From positions 1 to 29,933 of the forward strand of contig CAMDSB010000013.1 of the NCBI GenBank assembly GCA_945907105.1: a stretch of 29,933 nucleotides of DNA, in the 5' to 3' direction. Positions 7,366 through 16,117 of the stretch are shown here, one piece after another (positions within the stretch are counted from its first letter, which is position 1; every line of letters begins with the position of its first letter). The notes beneath the pieces were generated by a model. The model was given only the letters and a program-made list of their open reading frames with translations. It was not told the origin of the DNA and ran no database searches. The stretch comes from Rickettsia typhi. Its GTDB lineage: Bacteria; Pseudomonadota; Alphaproteobacteria; Rickettsiales; Rickettsiaceae. The position numbers were made by a program, and so were the translations under genes.

Positions 7366-8514
7366 CTATAAAAGCATTCGTGGCACAATGTAGCTGTGTA
7401 GGAGAAGCCCTTTTTCGCTTAATTTTATTTGACCAGCTTCCATGAGAACTAAATTTTGCTGCTTTAATTGCTCTATAGTCTTAATATTTAGGGAATGCAA
7501 AAAATCTGTTCCAGTAATTTCTTGAAATTTTTCTTCAACTATTCCTGCTTGTAGTCTAGTTCCCATCATCAAAACTTCCTCTATAGTTTCTATCTTTGAA
7601 AGCTGGTTTTTTGTTTGGATGCCATGGCCAAATTCATTTACTTTATCAAGCCAAGTTTGTGGTTTGTGAGTCATCATTAGTGCGACTATGCCATCTTCAT
7701 TATGCAGTCTACTATGCGCTCCTGGACCGATTCCTATATATTCATCATAATTCCAGTAGCATAGATTATGTAAGCACTCATGGCCCCTTACGGCGTAGTT
7801 TGAAATTTCGTAGCGCTTATATTGGTTTTGTTGTAAATATTCATTGGTCCATTCATACATATCTGCGGCTTCATCATTTGATGGAAGAATAAGTTGCTTA
7901 TCGTTATAAAGCTTAAAGAATGGCGTGCCTTTTTCTATGGTTAACTGATACAAAGAAATATGCCCTCCAGCAAATTCTATAGCCTCTTTTAGCTCATCTT
8001 GCCATGCTTTTAGGTTCTGATTTTGCGTGGCATACATTAGGTCAAACGAATATTTGTCAAACAATGTTGCGGCAGATTTAATTGCATCGAGAGCATTTTG
8101 TGCGGAGTGTTTCCTTCCAAGAGATTGAAGTCTTTCGTTGCGAAGAGATTGAACGCCAATTGAGACTCGGTTTATCCCAGCTGCTTTAAATTCTTTGAAT
8201 TTTTCCAGCTCATATGATGTCGGGTTGGCTTCGAGGGTAATTTCAGTATTTTTATCGACTATAGCAATCTTTGAAATTGCAGTGATTATTCCGAGAATTG
8301 TATTTGGTTCCATTAGAGAAGGTGTACCACCGCCAAAGAAAATTGATCTTATTGGTCTTTTGGCAATTCTATCTGCAAAATAAGATAGTTCTTTTTTATA
8401 CGCTTCTAACCAAGTGTTATGATTTATGGATGTGGAAACATGAGAGTTGAAATCACAATATGGACATAATGATAAGCAAAAGGGCCAATGAATATATACT
8501 GATACTGGTTTCAT
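7366..8514 (-). CDS. hemW: HemW, radical SAM haem chaperone (coproporphyrinogen III oxidase-like)
   Basis: With the start chosen here the protein has 382 residues and begins MKPVSVYIHWPFC. The radical SAM cluster motif CLSLCPYC gives C13, C17 and C20. GGGTPS (61-66) is the SAM-binding glycine motif. The family was long annotated as oxygen-independent coproporphyrinogen oxidase, but HemW proteins bind haem and deliver it to respiratory enzymes; HemN itself is longer. The ATG at 8514 forms an ATGA overlap with the xth stop, which argues for coupled translation and against the start 24 bp upstream. It is the last gene of the ubiE-ubiB-xth-hemW operon. Confidence 0.9.
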   Translation of the reverse strand: MKPVSVYIHWPFCLSLCPYCDFNSHVSTSINHNTWLEAYKKELSYFADRIAKRPIRSIFFGGGTPSLMEPNTILGIITAISKIAIVDKNTEITLEANPTSYELEKFKEFKAAGINRVSIGVQSLRNERLQSLGRKHSAQNALDAIKSAATLFDKYSFDLMYATQNQNLKAWQDELKEAIEFAGGHISLYQLTIEKGTPFFKLYNDKQLILPSNDEAADMYEWTNEYLQQNQYKRYEISNYAVRGHECLHNLCYWNYDEYIGIGPGAHSRLHNEDGIVALMMTHKPQTWLDKVNEFGHGIQTKNQLSKIETIEEVLMMGTRLQAGIVEEKFQEITGTDFLHSLNIKTIEQLKQQNLVLMEAGQIKLSEKGLLLHSYIVPRMLL

Positions 8515-9299
8515 AAGGATTTTATATCTATTATACAAGGTACATGATCAGAAGGTTTTTCCCAATCTCTAGCTTCTTTATATGAAACAATGTTCTGTAA
8601 CCTAGATTCAAGGGGTTTTGACACCCAAATATGATCCAATCGTCTTCCACGATTTGATTTTTTCCAATCTTGGTTTCTATAACTCCACCAGCTATAAAAT
8701 TTTTGACTTGGGTCAACGAATTTTCTAGCAGCATCAACAAAATCAAACGAATTTTGTAATTTAATTAAAGCTGTTCTCTCGAGGGCTGTATGACTTATAA
8801 CATTTGTTAGTTGTTTTGAGGACCAAACATCATGTTCAAGAGGAGCTATGTTTAAGTCGCCGACTAAAATTAGCTTATCGTTCTTAAGTCGGTTAGAAGC
8901 AAACCATTGCTCCATCGCTTCTACATAGGCTAGTTTATGTTTATATTTTGGGTTAACAAGAATGTCTGGTTCATCACCACCTGCTGGAACGTAAAAATTA
9001 TGTAATTCAAAGTCATGAATTTTAGCACAAATATGTCTTTTGTCACCGTTGTAAAATTCTAGAGAGAAACTGTCGGAAATTTTATGTTTGGACAATATCG
9101 CAACGCCGTTATACGATTTTTCCCCGGAGTGTACAACATACTTAAAACCAAGATTTTTTAAAGCTTCAATAGGGAAATGCTCATCTCGTACTTTTGTCTC
9201 TTGTAGACAAATAACATCGGGGGTTTTTTCGTCAACTAGCTTTTGTAGCAAGTCAAGACGAAGGCGAACGGAGTTAATGTTCCAAGTAACAATAATCAT
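8511..9299 (-). CDS. xth: Exodeoxyribonuclease III / AP endonuclease, paralogue 1
   Basis: A 262-residue EEP-fold nuclease of base-excision repair. It nicks DNA at abasic sites and trims 3' ends. Family residues are visible: N7 in TWNINS, E34 in LQET, D148 and N150 in GDLN, D222-H223 in RRLDHI, and D251-H252 in SDHVP. The length is standard. It follows ubiB by 14 bp and overlaps hemW by 4 bp. A second, clearly different ExoIII lies at 12376. The two differ most around the LDH / IDS motif and in the loop before GDLN, so they probably belong to different subfamilies rather than being a recent duplication. Confidence 0.93.
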   Translation of the reverse strand: MIIVTWNINSVRLRLDLLQKLVDEKTPDVICLQETKVRDEHFPIEALKNLGFKYVVHSGEKSYNGVAILSKHKISDSFSLEFYNGDKRHICAKIHDFELHNFYVPAGGDEPDILVNPKYKHKLAYVEAMEQWFASNRLKNDKLILVGDLNIAPLEHDVWSSKQLTNVISHTALERTALIKLQNSFDFVDAARKFVDPSQKFYSWWSYRNQDWKKSNRGRRLDHIWVSKPLESRLQNIVSYKEARDWEKPSDHVPCIIDIKSL

Positions 9300-9313
9300 A
9301 TACGGAGGGCTTA

Positions 9314-10696
9314 TTACAGCAATTTATTAAGTATTTTTTTGATCATACGCAATAACTTAGCTTCAGGCGAGAGGTTTTTTGCTACCCATTTTTTAATCCA
9401 AGGCTCTGCCAATTGCCACATATTAATATCTTCATCAAGGCTTTGGCCTATTCCTTCGACAACAACCATCGTTTTTTGTAGCAATAGCAACTGTGGTTGA
9501 GTTTCCATGCCGTATTCTTCTGTCACTTTGAATAATTGAGCTAGAAGATTTCCTATCGAAATATTTTTTATAGCTACGCCAATAATTGGTTCAGCAACAG
9601 CCCTGCAGCTTTGAGCAAAATATTCCAAGTTAGTTTCTTTTGGAATATAGCCTACTCTGTGGTGTACTTCGGCCGCTAATCTATAATCTCGTTTTAGGAA
9701 AGCGTAAAGTATTTCTGCAATAGCAAATCTGTCGCTTTCCGCAAGAATGCCAATAATGCCAAAATCAACTAATGCTACTTTTCCATTAGGGCATACCAGA
9801 ATATTTCCTGGGTGCAAGTCAGCATGAAAAAAACCATCTCTATAAGCTTGATTAAAAAATATCACGGCAATTTTAGCGGCAATATCTTTCGGATCAAAAC
9901 CAAGATTTTCAATAGCTTCTCTATCATAAATTGATACACCATTAATCCATTCTAAAGTTATTATATCATCATGAGTTAAATGCCAGTAAATTCGTGGAAT
10001 GTGTAGAGATGAATCATCGATGAAATTATCAAGAATTCTAGAGGCTGCAGCTGCTTCAGCACGAAGATTAAGTTCTAGATTCATTGACTGTCTAAACACA
10101 GACATAACCTCTTTGGGCCTCAATCTTTTTGCTTTTTTAAGAAAGCGAGTGATTATCTCAGCACCATACTCTAAAAATGCAATATCTTGTTCATATTTTT
10201 GTGCAATATTAGGTCTCAAGATTTTTACGGCAACTATTTCGCCTGACTTTAGCCTTGCTTTATGTACCTGGGCAATTGAAGCAGCTGCAACGGGGGTATC
10301 TTCAAACGTCTCAAATAGGTCAGATATTTTTTGACCAAATCTTTTTTCAATTCTTGCTCTAACTATTTTCGAGCTAAAGGGTGGAAGCTTGTCTTGTAAA
10401 TACTTCAAGCTATCTGCTACTTCTGTTCCTATTAGGTCTGGTCTTGTTGATAAAGTTTGACCAAATTTGATGTATATTGGTCCAAGAGATTGGAATAATC
10501 CTGCTAATCTTTGACCAAAATTTAAGTTAGATTTGGTAAATATACCAGCTGGGTACAGGAAAATAATACAGACTTTACCTAAAATTTTTAATGATAAGGG
10601 TAACTCAAAATGACCTGAATCAATTAAAATTCTATGCTTACTTACAACATAGAGTAGATTTATTACCTTAGGGATGTACCATAAAAACTTGAACAT
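9314..10696 (-). CDS. ubiB: UbiB, ABC1/ADCK-type atypical kinase for ubiquinone biosynthesis
   Basis: A 460-residue member of the UbiB/ABC1/ADCK family, needed for ubiquinone synthesis or lipid trafficking. It has the family's KxGQ motif as KFGQ (77-80), an alanine-rich loop AAASIAQVH (137-145), the ATP-site lysine K158, the catalytic loop HADLHPGN (291-298) and DFG (311-313). It ends at LLRMIKKILNKLL. The paired C-terminal membrane helices of the longer E. coli protein (about 546 residues) are absent. Only a hydrophobic patch at about 36-50 might contact the membrane. The start is 2 bp after the ubiE stop, so the two are translationally coupled, and no independent ribosome-binding site is visible. 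Confidence 0.92.
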   Translation of the reverse strand: MFKFLWYIPKVINLLYVVSKHRILIDSGHFELPLSLKILGKVCIIFLYPAGIFTKSNLNFGQRLAGLFQSLGPIYIKFGQTLSTRPDLIGTEVADSLKYLQDKLPPFSSKIVRARIEKRFGQKISDLFETFEDTPVAAASIAQVHKARLKSGEIVAVKILRPNIAQKYEQDIAFLEYGAEIITRFLKKAKRLRPKEVMSVFRQSMNLELNLRAEAAAASRILDNFIDDSSLHIPRIYWHLTHDDIITLEWINGVSIYDREAIENLGFDPKDIAAKIAVIFFNQAYRDGFFHADLHPGNILVCPNGKVALVDFGIIGILAESDRFAIAEILYAFLKRDYRLAAEVHHRVGYIPKETNLEYFAQSCRAVAEPIIGVAIKNISIGNLLAQLFKVTEEYGMETQPQLLLLQKTMVVVEGIGQSLDEDINMWQLAEPWIKKWVAKNLSPEAKLLRMIKKILNKLL

Positions 10697-10698
10697 AA

Positions 10699-11454
10699 TT
10701 AAGATTTAAAACCATAATGAATAGCCGCAACTCCAAATGTTAGGTTTTTGTAATTTACATCAGAAAAACCAGCAGTTTGGATCATGGTTTTAAAATCCTC
10801 TTGATCTGGAAACAAACTAATGCTTTCAGCTAAATATTTATAGGCTCCTTGGTTCTTAGCAACAAAATTTCCAATTGTTGGAATCAGATTGAATGAATAT
10901 AAATCATATAAAGGGCGCATAATATCATTTTGAATTTTAGAAAATTCTAGGCAAAGAAATTTTCCCATTGGCTTTAGCACTCTATAAGCTTCTTCAAGAG
11001 TTTTTTCAATCGATAGCATGTTTCTAATACCAAACGCAATTGTGTAATAATCAAAGCTGTTATCTTGGAACGGAAGTTTTTCAGCATCGCCTACGACTAA
11101 GTCAAATCCTTTTAAGATATTTGAATCTATAGCTTTGTCTTGGCAGACTTTAAGCATCTCTAGATTTATATCACATACTGTAATATGTGGGTTCTTCTTC
11201 TGTTTTTTTGCATTAGCTTTAATACGGAACGCAATATCTCCAGTGCCACCAGCGACATCCAATATACTGCTATTTAAGTTAGGGACCATACTACAGAATT
11301 CATCCTTCCATAGACGGTGTACCCCAAAACTCATTAAGTCGTTCATAATATCATATTTTTTAGCTACATCAGAAAATACTTCATCAACCAAGAATCTTTT
11401 TTGATTTGATGTTACTTTCTCAAAGCCAAAATTTTTATCATCTTTCTCATCCAT
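10699..11454 (-). CDS. ubiE: UbiE, demethylubiquinone/demethylmenaquinone methyltransferase
   Basis: A 251-residue SAM-dependent C-methyltransferase of quinone biosynthesis. The family signature near the N-terminus reads VFSDVAKKYDIMNDLMSFG (26-44). The SAM motif I is DVAGGTGD (66-73), and FGIRN-type motif II lies in AFGIRNM (about 165-171). It is the first gene of the ubiE-ubiB-xth-hemW operon and is divergent from mutM across an 81-bp gap. An upstream TATAAA on the minus strand could be its -10 box. Only the ubiquinone branch is supported by context, because ubiB is next. Confidence 0.95.
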   Translation of the reverse strand: MDEKDDKNFGFEKVTSNQKRFLVDEVFSDVAKKYDIMNDLMSFGVHRLWKDEFCSMVPNLNSSILDVAGGTGDIAFRIKANAKKQKKNPHITVCDINLEMLKVCQDKAIDSNILKGFDLVVGDAEKLPFQDNSFDYYTIAFGIRNMLSIEKTLEEAYRVLKPMGKFLCLEFSKIQNDIMRPLYDLYSFNLIPTIGNFVAKNQGAYKYLAESISLFPDQEDFKTMIQTAGFSDVNYKNLTFGVAAIHYGFKS

Positions 11455-11458
11455 AAGC

Positions 11459-11487
11459 TTGACCTATATTTTATACCGATATATTTT
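11459..11487 (+). promoter_or_regulatory. Candidate sigma-70 promoter for mutM
   Basis: TTGACC (11459-11464), a 17-bp spacer and TATTTT (11482-11487), ending 48 bp before the mutM ATG. The trcR promoter candidate has nearly the same boxes and spacing. It lies in the short divergent gap with ubiE. Confidence 0.45.
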
Positions 11488-11535
11488 GCAAAACTAACAC
11501 CATTAAAATATTATATCAACGAATTAGCTTTGAAA

Positions 11536-12372
11536 ATGCCAGAATTAGCCGAAGTAGAAACATTAAAGCGTTATTTAGCTTCTCATATAATAGGTGATAA
11601 AATAACGAATTATACTCAAAGAAGAAACAAGCTTCGTTATGAACTAACAGAAGATTTATTCAACTACCTTATAAACACAACAATTATAGATCTAACTCGA
11701 AGAGCCAAGTATTTGAATATCTATCTTGATAATAGCTATGTGCTCATTTTCCACCTTGGAATGAGTGGAAGAATAACAATCCAACAGCAGAGTTATCACT
11801 TGCAAAAACATGATCATGTAATCATTGGATTTCAGAGCGGTAAGCAGCTAGTATTTAATGATGCAAGAAGATTTGGTATGGTTTACATTAGTCATATTAA
11901 CCAGATAAGCGATCAACATTATTTAAAAACATTAGGAGTTGAGCCTCTTAACAAAGAGTTTGATGCAGAATATCTCTTTAAAAAGCTACTTAATAAAAAA
12001 ATAGCGGTAAAATTAGCTATTATGGATAGTAAAATTGTTGTCGGAGTAGGTAATATATATGCAGCAGAAAGCCTATTTATGGCTCAAATTGATCCTCTTA
12101 AACCTTCGAATACTTTAACAAAAGAAGAAGTTTATTGTCTAGTTAGTTCGATAAAGCACGTGCTTGTGAAAGCTATTAAAGCCGGTGGAACAACATTAAG
12201 AGACTTTGTGGGCGCAGATGGTAAGCCGGGATACTTTAAGCAAGAATTAAATGTTTATGGAAGACAAGGCTTGTTATGTTATGTTTGTCATATTAAAATA
12301 GAAAAGGTGAAGCAGTCGGGAAGATCAACATTTTTTTGCCCCAATTGTCAAACTGATTGCCAAAATGAGTAA
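11536..12372 (+). CDS. mutM: Formamidopyrimidine-DNA glycosylase
   Basis: A bifunctional glycosylase/AP lyase that removes 8-oxoguanine and ring-opened purines. The start was set at 11536 because the enzyme needs Pro2 as its N-terminal nucleophile: MPELAEVETL with P2 and E3. The TTG two codons upstream would bury it. Further signs are K58 in RRAKYL, NDARRFG (108-114), the H2TH motif VGNIYA (171-176) and a C-terminal zinc finger C248-x2-C251 ... C268-x2-C271 with R263 in GRST. The length of 278 is typical. xth2 follows after 3 bp, giving a base-excision repair pair: the glycosylase, then an endonuclease that processes its product. Confidence 0.96.
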   Translation: MPELAEVETLKRYLASHIIGDKITNYTQRRNKLRYELTEDLFNYLINTTIIDLTRRAKYLNIYLDNSYVLIFHLGMSGRITIQQQSYHLQKHDHVIIGFQSGKQLVFNDARRFGMVYISHINQISDQHYLKTLGVEPLNKEFDAEYLFKKLLNKKIAVKLAIMDSKIVVGVGNIYAAESLFMAQIDPLKPSNTLTKEEVYCLVSSIKHVLVKAIKAGGTTLRDFVGADGKPGYFKQELNVYGRQGLLCYVCHIKIEKVKQSGRSTFFCPNCQTDCQNE

Positions 12373-12375
12373 AAT

Positions 12376-13164
12376 ATGAGCTTAAAAATTGCCACTTGGA
12401 ATATTAATTCAATTAGAATGAGGCTACAACATTTGCTTGAATTTATTGAATCGAATGAGCCAGACATTATTTGCCTGCAAGAGCTAAAGTGTGAAACGGA
12501 TAAATTTCCCGCTGAAGAATTAAGTCATTTACCCTATAATTTCTATATAAATGGGCAAAAATCTTATAATGGCGTAGCAATCTTGTCTAAAATTCCGGCA
12601 GATGAAGTTAAAACCAATTTTGATAAAAACCCACTTTCTGATCAAGCTCGCTTTATTGAATGTTCCTTCGCTACTTCTATTGGGTATATTAGAGTAATTT
12701 CTCTATATGCCCCAAACGGGGGAGAGGTTGGCAGTGATAAGTTCGTTAAACAGCTAGAATTTTATGATGCGTTTACAAATTATATTAATTCCAAAAAGTG
12801 CTTAGAAGAACAATTATTCATTGGTTCTGATTTTAATATCGCTCCTTATGATATTGATGTATACAATCCAACTAAGCTTCAAAGTTCAACTTGTTTTACC
12901 TATGAAGAACGAGAAAAATTAAGAACAATATTAAACTCAGGATTTGTTGATAATTTTCGGATATTACACCCAACTAAAAAGGAATCTTCCTGGTGGGATT
13001 ATCGAGCTGGGGCGTTTGAACAAAATATGGGAATGCGTATTGACTCTATAATTTCTACAAGCAATGCAGTTGCTAACTTAGTTTCTTGTAAGATTGACTA
13101 TCATAGCCGAACAAAAGATAAACCATCCGATCATGCTCCTGTAATAGCCGAGTACAAACACTGA
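12376..13164 (+). CDS. xth: Exodeoxyribonuclease III / AP endonuclease, paralogue 2
   Basis: A 262-residue ExoIII-family nuclease. N-terminal TWNINSIR (7-14), E36 in LQEL, D152 and N154 in GSDFNIAP, D223 in RIDSI, and D252-H253 in SDHAP are all in place. RIDSI replaces the LDHI of paralogue 1, closer to the RIDLL form of E. coli XthA. It lies 3 bp after mutM and 35 bp before the 447-residue unknown. With paralogue 1 it forms a set of two AP endonucleases within 5 kb, on opposite strands either side of ubiE-ubiB and mutM. Confidence 0.93.
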   Translation: MSLKIATWNINSIRMRLQHLLEFIESNEPDIICLQELKCETDKFPAEELSHLPYNFYINGQKSYNGVAILSKIPADEVKTNFDKNPLSDQARFIECSFATSIGYIRVISLYAPNGGEVGSDKFVKQLEFYDAFTNYINSKKCLEEQLFIGSDFNIAPYDIDVYNPTKLQSSTCFTYEEREKLRTILNSGFVDNFRILHPTKKESSWWDYRAGAFEQNMGMRIDSIISTSNAVANLVSCKIDYHSRTKDKPSDHAPVIAEYKH

Positions 13165-13199
13165 TTGAATATATTTTTTTACACTAAATATTTACAAAA

Positions 13200-14543
13200 A
13201 TGAGCTCAGTCTATCATATTCTTAATCAAGTTCCAGCAATAAATCAGGTGAGTATTCAGAGTGAATATGAACATTTAGTGCAAGAATTAATTCGCTCTGG
13301 TAGACTTCGAATAGATACAGACTATTACTGTAACTTTGTTCGTTTTACAGATAGCAGTTCGGGCATTAATATAATATTAAGCTACGAAGAATTAACGCTA
13401 GAACTCCTTGACAGAACCAAAAATAATATTCGCAATCTTTATAAAAGCAGTAATAAACTAATTGATGATACAAAAATTATTTCCATAATAAACGATCTAA
13501 ACAAAAAAGCTAAAAAGTTGCTTCTGGTAAATGACGAGTTAAAAACGCAATTAGCAAGAGTCTTTGTTCAATCCGCTCATCCAATTGTAATAAAATGGCT
13601 TTTACTAGACAATGTTGAGGTATTTATTACTTATTCGCATAATATAGGCGATGTAATGGATATAGCTTCATGGAAAAGATCAGGAACTAATAGTGGTATG
13701 CAGAGTACTGATGGAAAAAATGCGTGTATCTATGTCTCTTGCGGAGGCGATCCGTTCGCCCAAAACAGTGAATCACATCCTACTCAAGGAAATGGCTGGG
13801 CTGCTTTAGCTAGATTGCAAATTATTGCTGCTCAGGAACTAGGTCATTTTGCCGATATTAAAAGAGATGATCGTGGTCGCCAAATTACAAGGCATTCTTG
13901 CAATTTTGCTTGTACGAAGGCTACTCCCCATGTAAGCGTGGCTAGAAAAAAAGATATAGAAACGAGCTGGAGTTTAAAAAACTTTCTGACTAATTCAGGA
14001 ATGGATAAGTTAATAAATATTGAAACAAAACTTAAGTTTTATAATCAACAAAAATTATCAGGATTGAGAGTATTTTGGCTTAGATTGATTGCTAAATATT
14101 ATCGTTATAAACTAGTCAAATTTGCAATGAAACGTAATTTTCTTTTTGTAAAACGCTTCTATGATAGAGAAAAATACATGGGATTAATGCTTGCAGCAAT
14201 GATCGAAGATATGCTTTCTAATTTATCACCAATTGCTGACGTTTATAAAAGAGATAACCCTGAAGCAGAAGAAGCAATAAGCTGCGCGGAAGCTTTGGCT
14301 AGAGTTCCACAACAAGTAATGAAATGGGGGCATCTTACCACTAGAGCTACGATGCATGATCTATATCACGTCTATTATAGTGAAGTTATACCTTCATTGA
14401 TCAAAAGCTATAACACCGTCACTGGTACCGAATATAAGAGAAATTACTCTCATCAAACAAATACATTTACTAATATTTTATCCAAATTGAGTTTTATGCA
14501 AAATAAAACTTCAGTTCAATTTACTGAGGTTAGAGATATTTAA
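13200..14543 (+). CDS. Conserved-looking 447-residue protein of unknown function with a QELGH motif
   Basis: I do not assign a function. There is no signal peptide or clear membrane segment; the stretch WLRLIAKYYRYKLVKFAMKR (293-312) is basic and amphipathic. The central region has IIAAQELGHFAD (208-219), which looks like the HExxH helix of zinc proteases with Gln at the first ligand position. Downstream are H232, C234, C238 and H244, possible metal ligands. A helical C-terminal half contains HLTTRATMHDLYH (378-390). From memory, uncharacterised Rickettsiales proteins of this length (DUF2748 is one name) may be its relatives; this is not confirmed. It follows xth2 by 35 bp and may share its transcript. 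There is no obvious ribosome-binding site. Confidence 0.75.
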   Translation: MSSVYHILNQVPAINQVSIQSEYEHLVQELIRSGRLRIDTDYYCNFVRFTDSSSGINIILSYEELTLELLDRTKNNIRNLYKSSNKLIDDTKIISIINDLNKKAKKLLLVNDELKTQLARVFVQSAHPIVIKWLLLDNVEVFITYSHNIGDVMDIASWKRSGTNSGMQSTDGKNACIYVSCGGDPFAQNSESHPTQGNGWAALARLQIIAAQELGHFADIKRDDRGRQITRHSCNFACTKATPHVSVARKKDIETSWSLKNFLTNSGMDKLINIETKLKFYNQQKLSGLRVFWLRLIAKYYRYKLVKFAMKRNFLFVKRFYDREKYMGLMLAAMIEDMLSNLSPIADVYKRDNPEAEEAISCAEALARVPQQVMKWGHLTTRATMHDLYHVYYSEVIPSLIKSYNTVTGTEYKRNYSHQTNTFTNILSKLSFMQNKTSVQFTEVRDI

Positions 14544-14591
14544 TCATTTTGATCTTTCGAGCGTTTAATTTTAGACTTGGTATAAGAATGT

Positions 14592-14620
14592 TTGACTTTG
14601 ATCTATAAAGAAGGTATTTT
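14592..14620 (+). promoter_or_regulatory. Candidate sigma-70 promoter for trcR
   Basis: TTGACT (14592-14597), a 17-bp spacer and TATTTT (14615-14620). A transcript would start near 14627, only a few bases before the GTG at 14630. This supports the ATG at 14666 as the true start. Confidence 0.5.
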
Positions 14621-14665
14621 TCGTTACTAGTGACTTGTCTAAAAAATATAAAGATAAATTTGAGC

Positions 14666-15226
14666 ATGAGTAAGAAGCAACAATACCCTTTAATGCCTAA
14701 AGCAACCGCAGTTTGGTTAGTGGAAAATACCTCACTAACTTTTAAACAAATTGCAGATTTTTGTGGTGTTCATGAACTAGAAGTCAAGGGAATTGCCGAT
14801 GGTGAGGTTGCGGTCGGAATTATGGGTGTAGATCCGGTAACGACAGGTCAGCTAGATAAGCATGAACTTGAGCGTTGTACGCACGATCCAAAAGCTATAA
14901 TCAAACTCAAAGCTAGCGCTGCTTACGATTCGACTAAAAGTTCAAAAAAGACTGCTAAATATACGCCAATAGCCCGAAGACAAGATAAGCCAGATGCCAT
15001 ATATTGGCTCTTGAAGAATCATCCTGAGGTAAAGGATTCTGATATAATAAAGTTGATAGGCACAACAAAATCAACCGTTGCCGCGCTTAGAGATCGTACT
15101 CATTGGAATATGACTAACATTCGTCAACGTGATCCAGTATTACTGGGCATATGCAGTCAAATCGACCTTGATAGAGTAGTTGAAAAGACAAAGCTGGAAA
15201 ATATAGCTTCCAATAACACGAAATAA
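14666..15226 (+). CDS. trcR: TrcR family cell-cycle transcriptional regulator (former DUF1013)
   Basis: The start is taken at 14666, giving 186 residues beginning MSKKQQYPLMPKATAVWLVE, the usual N-terminus of this alphaproteobacterial family. An in-frame GTG 36 bp upstream adds twelve unrelated residues. The N-terminal half has a helix-turn-helix around 24-45 (FKQIADFCGVHELEVKGIAD) followed by GVDPVTTGQL (54-63). A second DNA-binding-like helix pair lies at 121-148 (DIIKLIGTTKSTVAALRDR). The family is known as a conserved alphaproteobacterial regulator linked to the Caulobacter cell cycle, and its targets here are unknown. It appears to have its own promoter, separate from the upstream gene. 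Confidence 0.88.
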   Translation: MSKKQQYPLMPKATAVWLVENTSLTFKQIADFCGVHELEVKGIADGEVAVGIMGVDPVTTGQLDKHELERCTHDPKAIIKLKASAAYDSTKSSKKTAKYTPIARRQDKPDAIYWLLKNHPEVKDSDIIKLIGTTKSTVAALRDRTHWNMTNIRQRDPVLLGICSQIDLDRVVEKTKLENIASNNTK

Positions 15227-15299
15227 CTTTTTCCCATTCTCTTAATTGTGCTAGCATAATCATAGATATCACTTAAACTTAAATATAAGGAGATATGTT

Positions 15300-15935
15300 A
15301 TGAAAGGGCAATTTAATGCAATTCAATCATCTGTAATGGACGCTGCCTCAAAGGAAATGTCTAAGATCGGACAAAATCTGATTGGGGGTTTAGAAAGATT
15401 GGAGCTGACTCCAACTCAAAAGCGGGCTGTAGCAGGTCAAATTGAAGCAGCTGTTGATGGAGTAGAGAAGCTTGTTGGTGGCAAAGCAAAGGAAGTATTT
15501 ACTTTAATTAAGGATGAAATCGATAAAAAGTTGGATGAAATTGAGATTATTCCAAAAGAGTTGAGAAAGCAAATTGGCAACATGTGCAAAGGCTCGGTTG
15601 ATCAATTAAGTAAATTGGTAAATGATGCAATAGGCCAGGCGAGCAAGTCAGCGAAGGAAGTTTCTGGTGCGATTCTTGACCAAGGGCTAAAGGCCTTAAA
15701 AAGTACGTTTGATATCATTGGGGCTTGGCTTAAAGGCGAAAAGACGACTGCGCAGGCTATGACAGGAATAAAAGGAGCTTGGAAAGAAGCTGGTAAAGAA
15801 GTGTCCAAATCTTTTAGTGAAGCAAAAAAATCTTTTGTGGACAAAATGGGCGGAAAAAAGATGAATTCCAAAGAAAAAACCCATGCTGATAGAGTTGTTG
15901 AGAAGCAAGATTTTACAACTTCTAGGGATAGATAG
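15300..15935 (+). CDS. Orphan helical protein, phasin-like in composition
   Basis: No family recognised. The protein is 211 residues, highly charged (K, E, D) and predicted helical throughout, with a more hydrophobic centre at about 115-145 (AILDQGLKALKSTFDIIGAW). There is no signal peptide and no cysteine motif; C93 is the only cysteine. Amphipathic helices of this kind occur in phasins and in secreted effectors of intracellular bacteria, and neither role is shown here. The ribosome-binding site AAGGAGA, 6 bases before the ATG, is among the strongest in the window, which suggests high expression. It is a single gene convergent with dut. Confidence 0.8.
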   Translation: MKGQFNAIQSSVMDAASKEMSKIGQNLIGGLERLELTPTQKRAVAGQIEAAVDGVEKLVGGKAKEVFTLIKDEIDKKLDEIEIIPKELRKQIGNMCKGSVDQLSKLVNDAIGQASKSAKEVSGAILDQGLKALKSTFDIIGAWLKGEKTTAQAMTGIKGAWKEAGKEVSKSFSEAKKSFVDKMGGKKMNSKEKTHADRVVEKQDFTTSRDR

Positions 15936-16117
15936 TAAGTAATTCATGTGTCAAAAGTTGTATGAGTCAATATTGTTAGGGAAGGAATCGATATACTAGC
16001 TGACGGCCTAGAATCACAAGAGGCAAAAGCAAATCCAGAGCCATAAGTCCTAGATTGCTACTTGGTGTCTAGGGTGAATTTCTTCGTAATGTAACTTTTT
16101 GGTTGGTAGCAGAAAAT

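Noticed and set aside
8515..8538. Upstream in-frame start for hemW adding eight residues
   Set aside because: The ATG at 8514 overlaps the xth stop as ATGA and gives the standard N-terminus MKPVSVYIHWPFC. The extra residues have no family support and lie inside xth.
13830..13860. Active zinc protease call for the 447-residue protein
   Set aside because: The first zinc-binding histidine is glutamine, and no third ligand is evident. A protease function is not supported by sequence alone.
14630..14665. GTG start for trcR
   Set aside because: It adds twelve residues foreign to the family and would lie about 3 bases after the predicted transcription start. The ATG at 14666 gives the usual N-terminus.
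16021..16075. Terminator between the 15300 gene and dut
   Set aside because: Only a 6-bp stem (CCTAGA/TCTAGG) with a long loop and no T-run.
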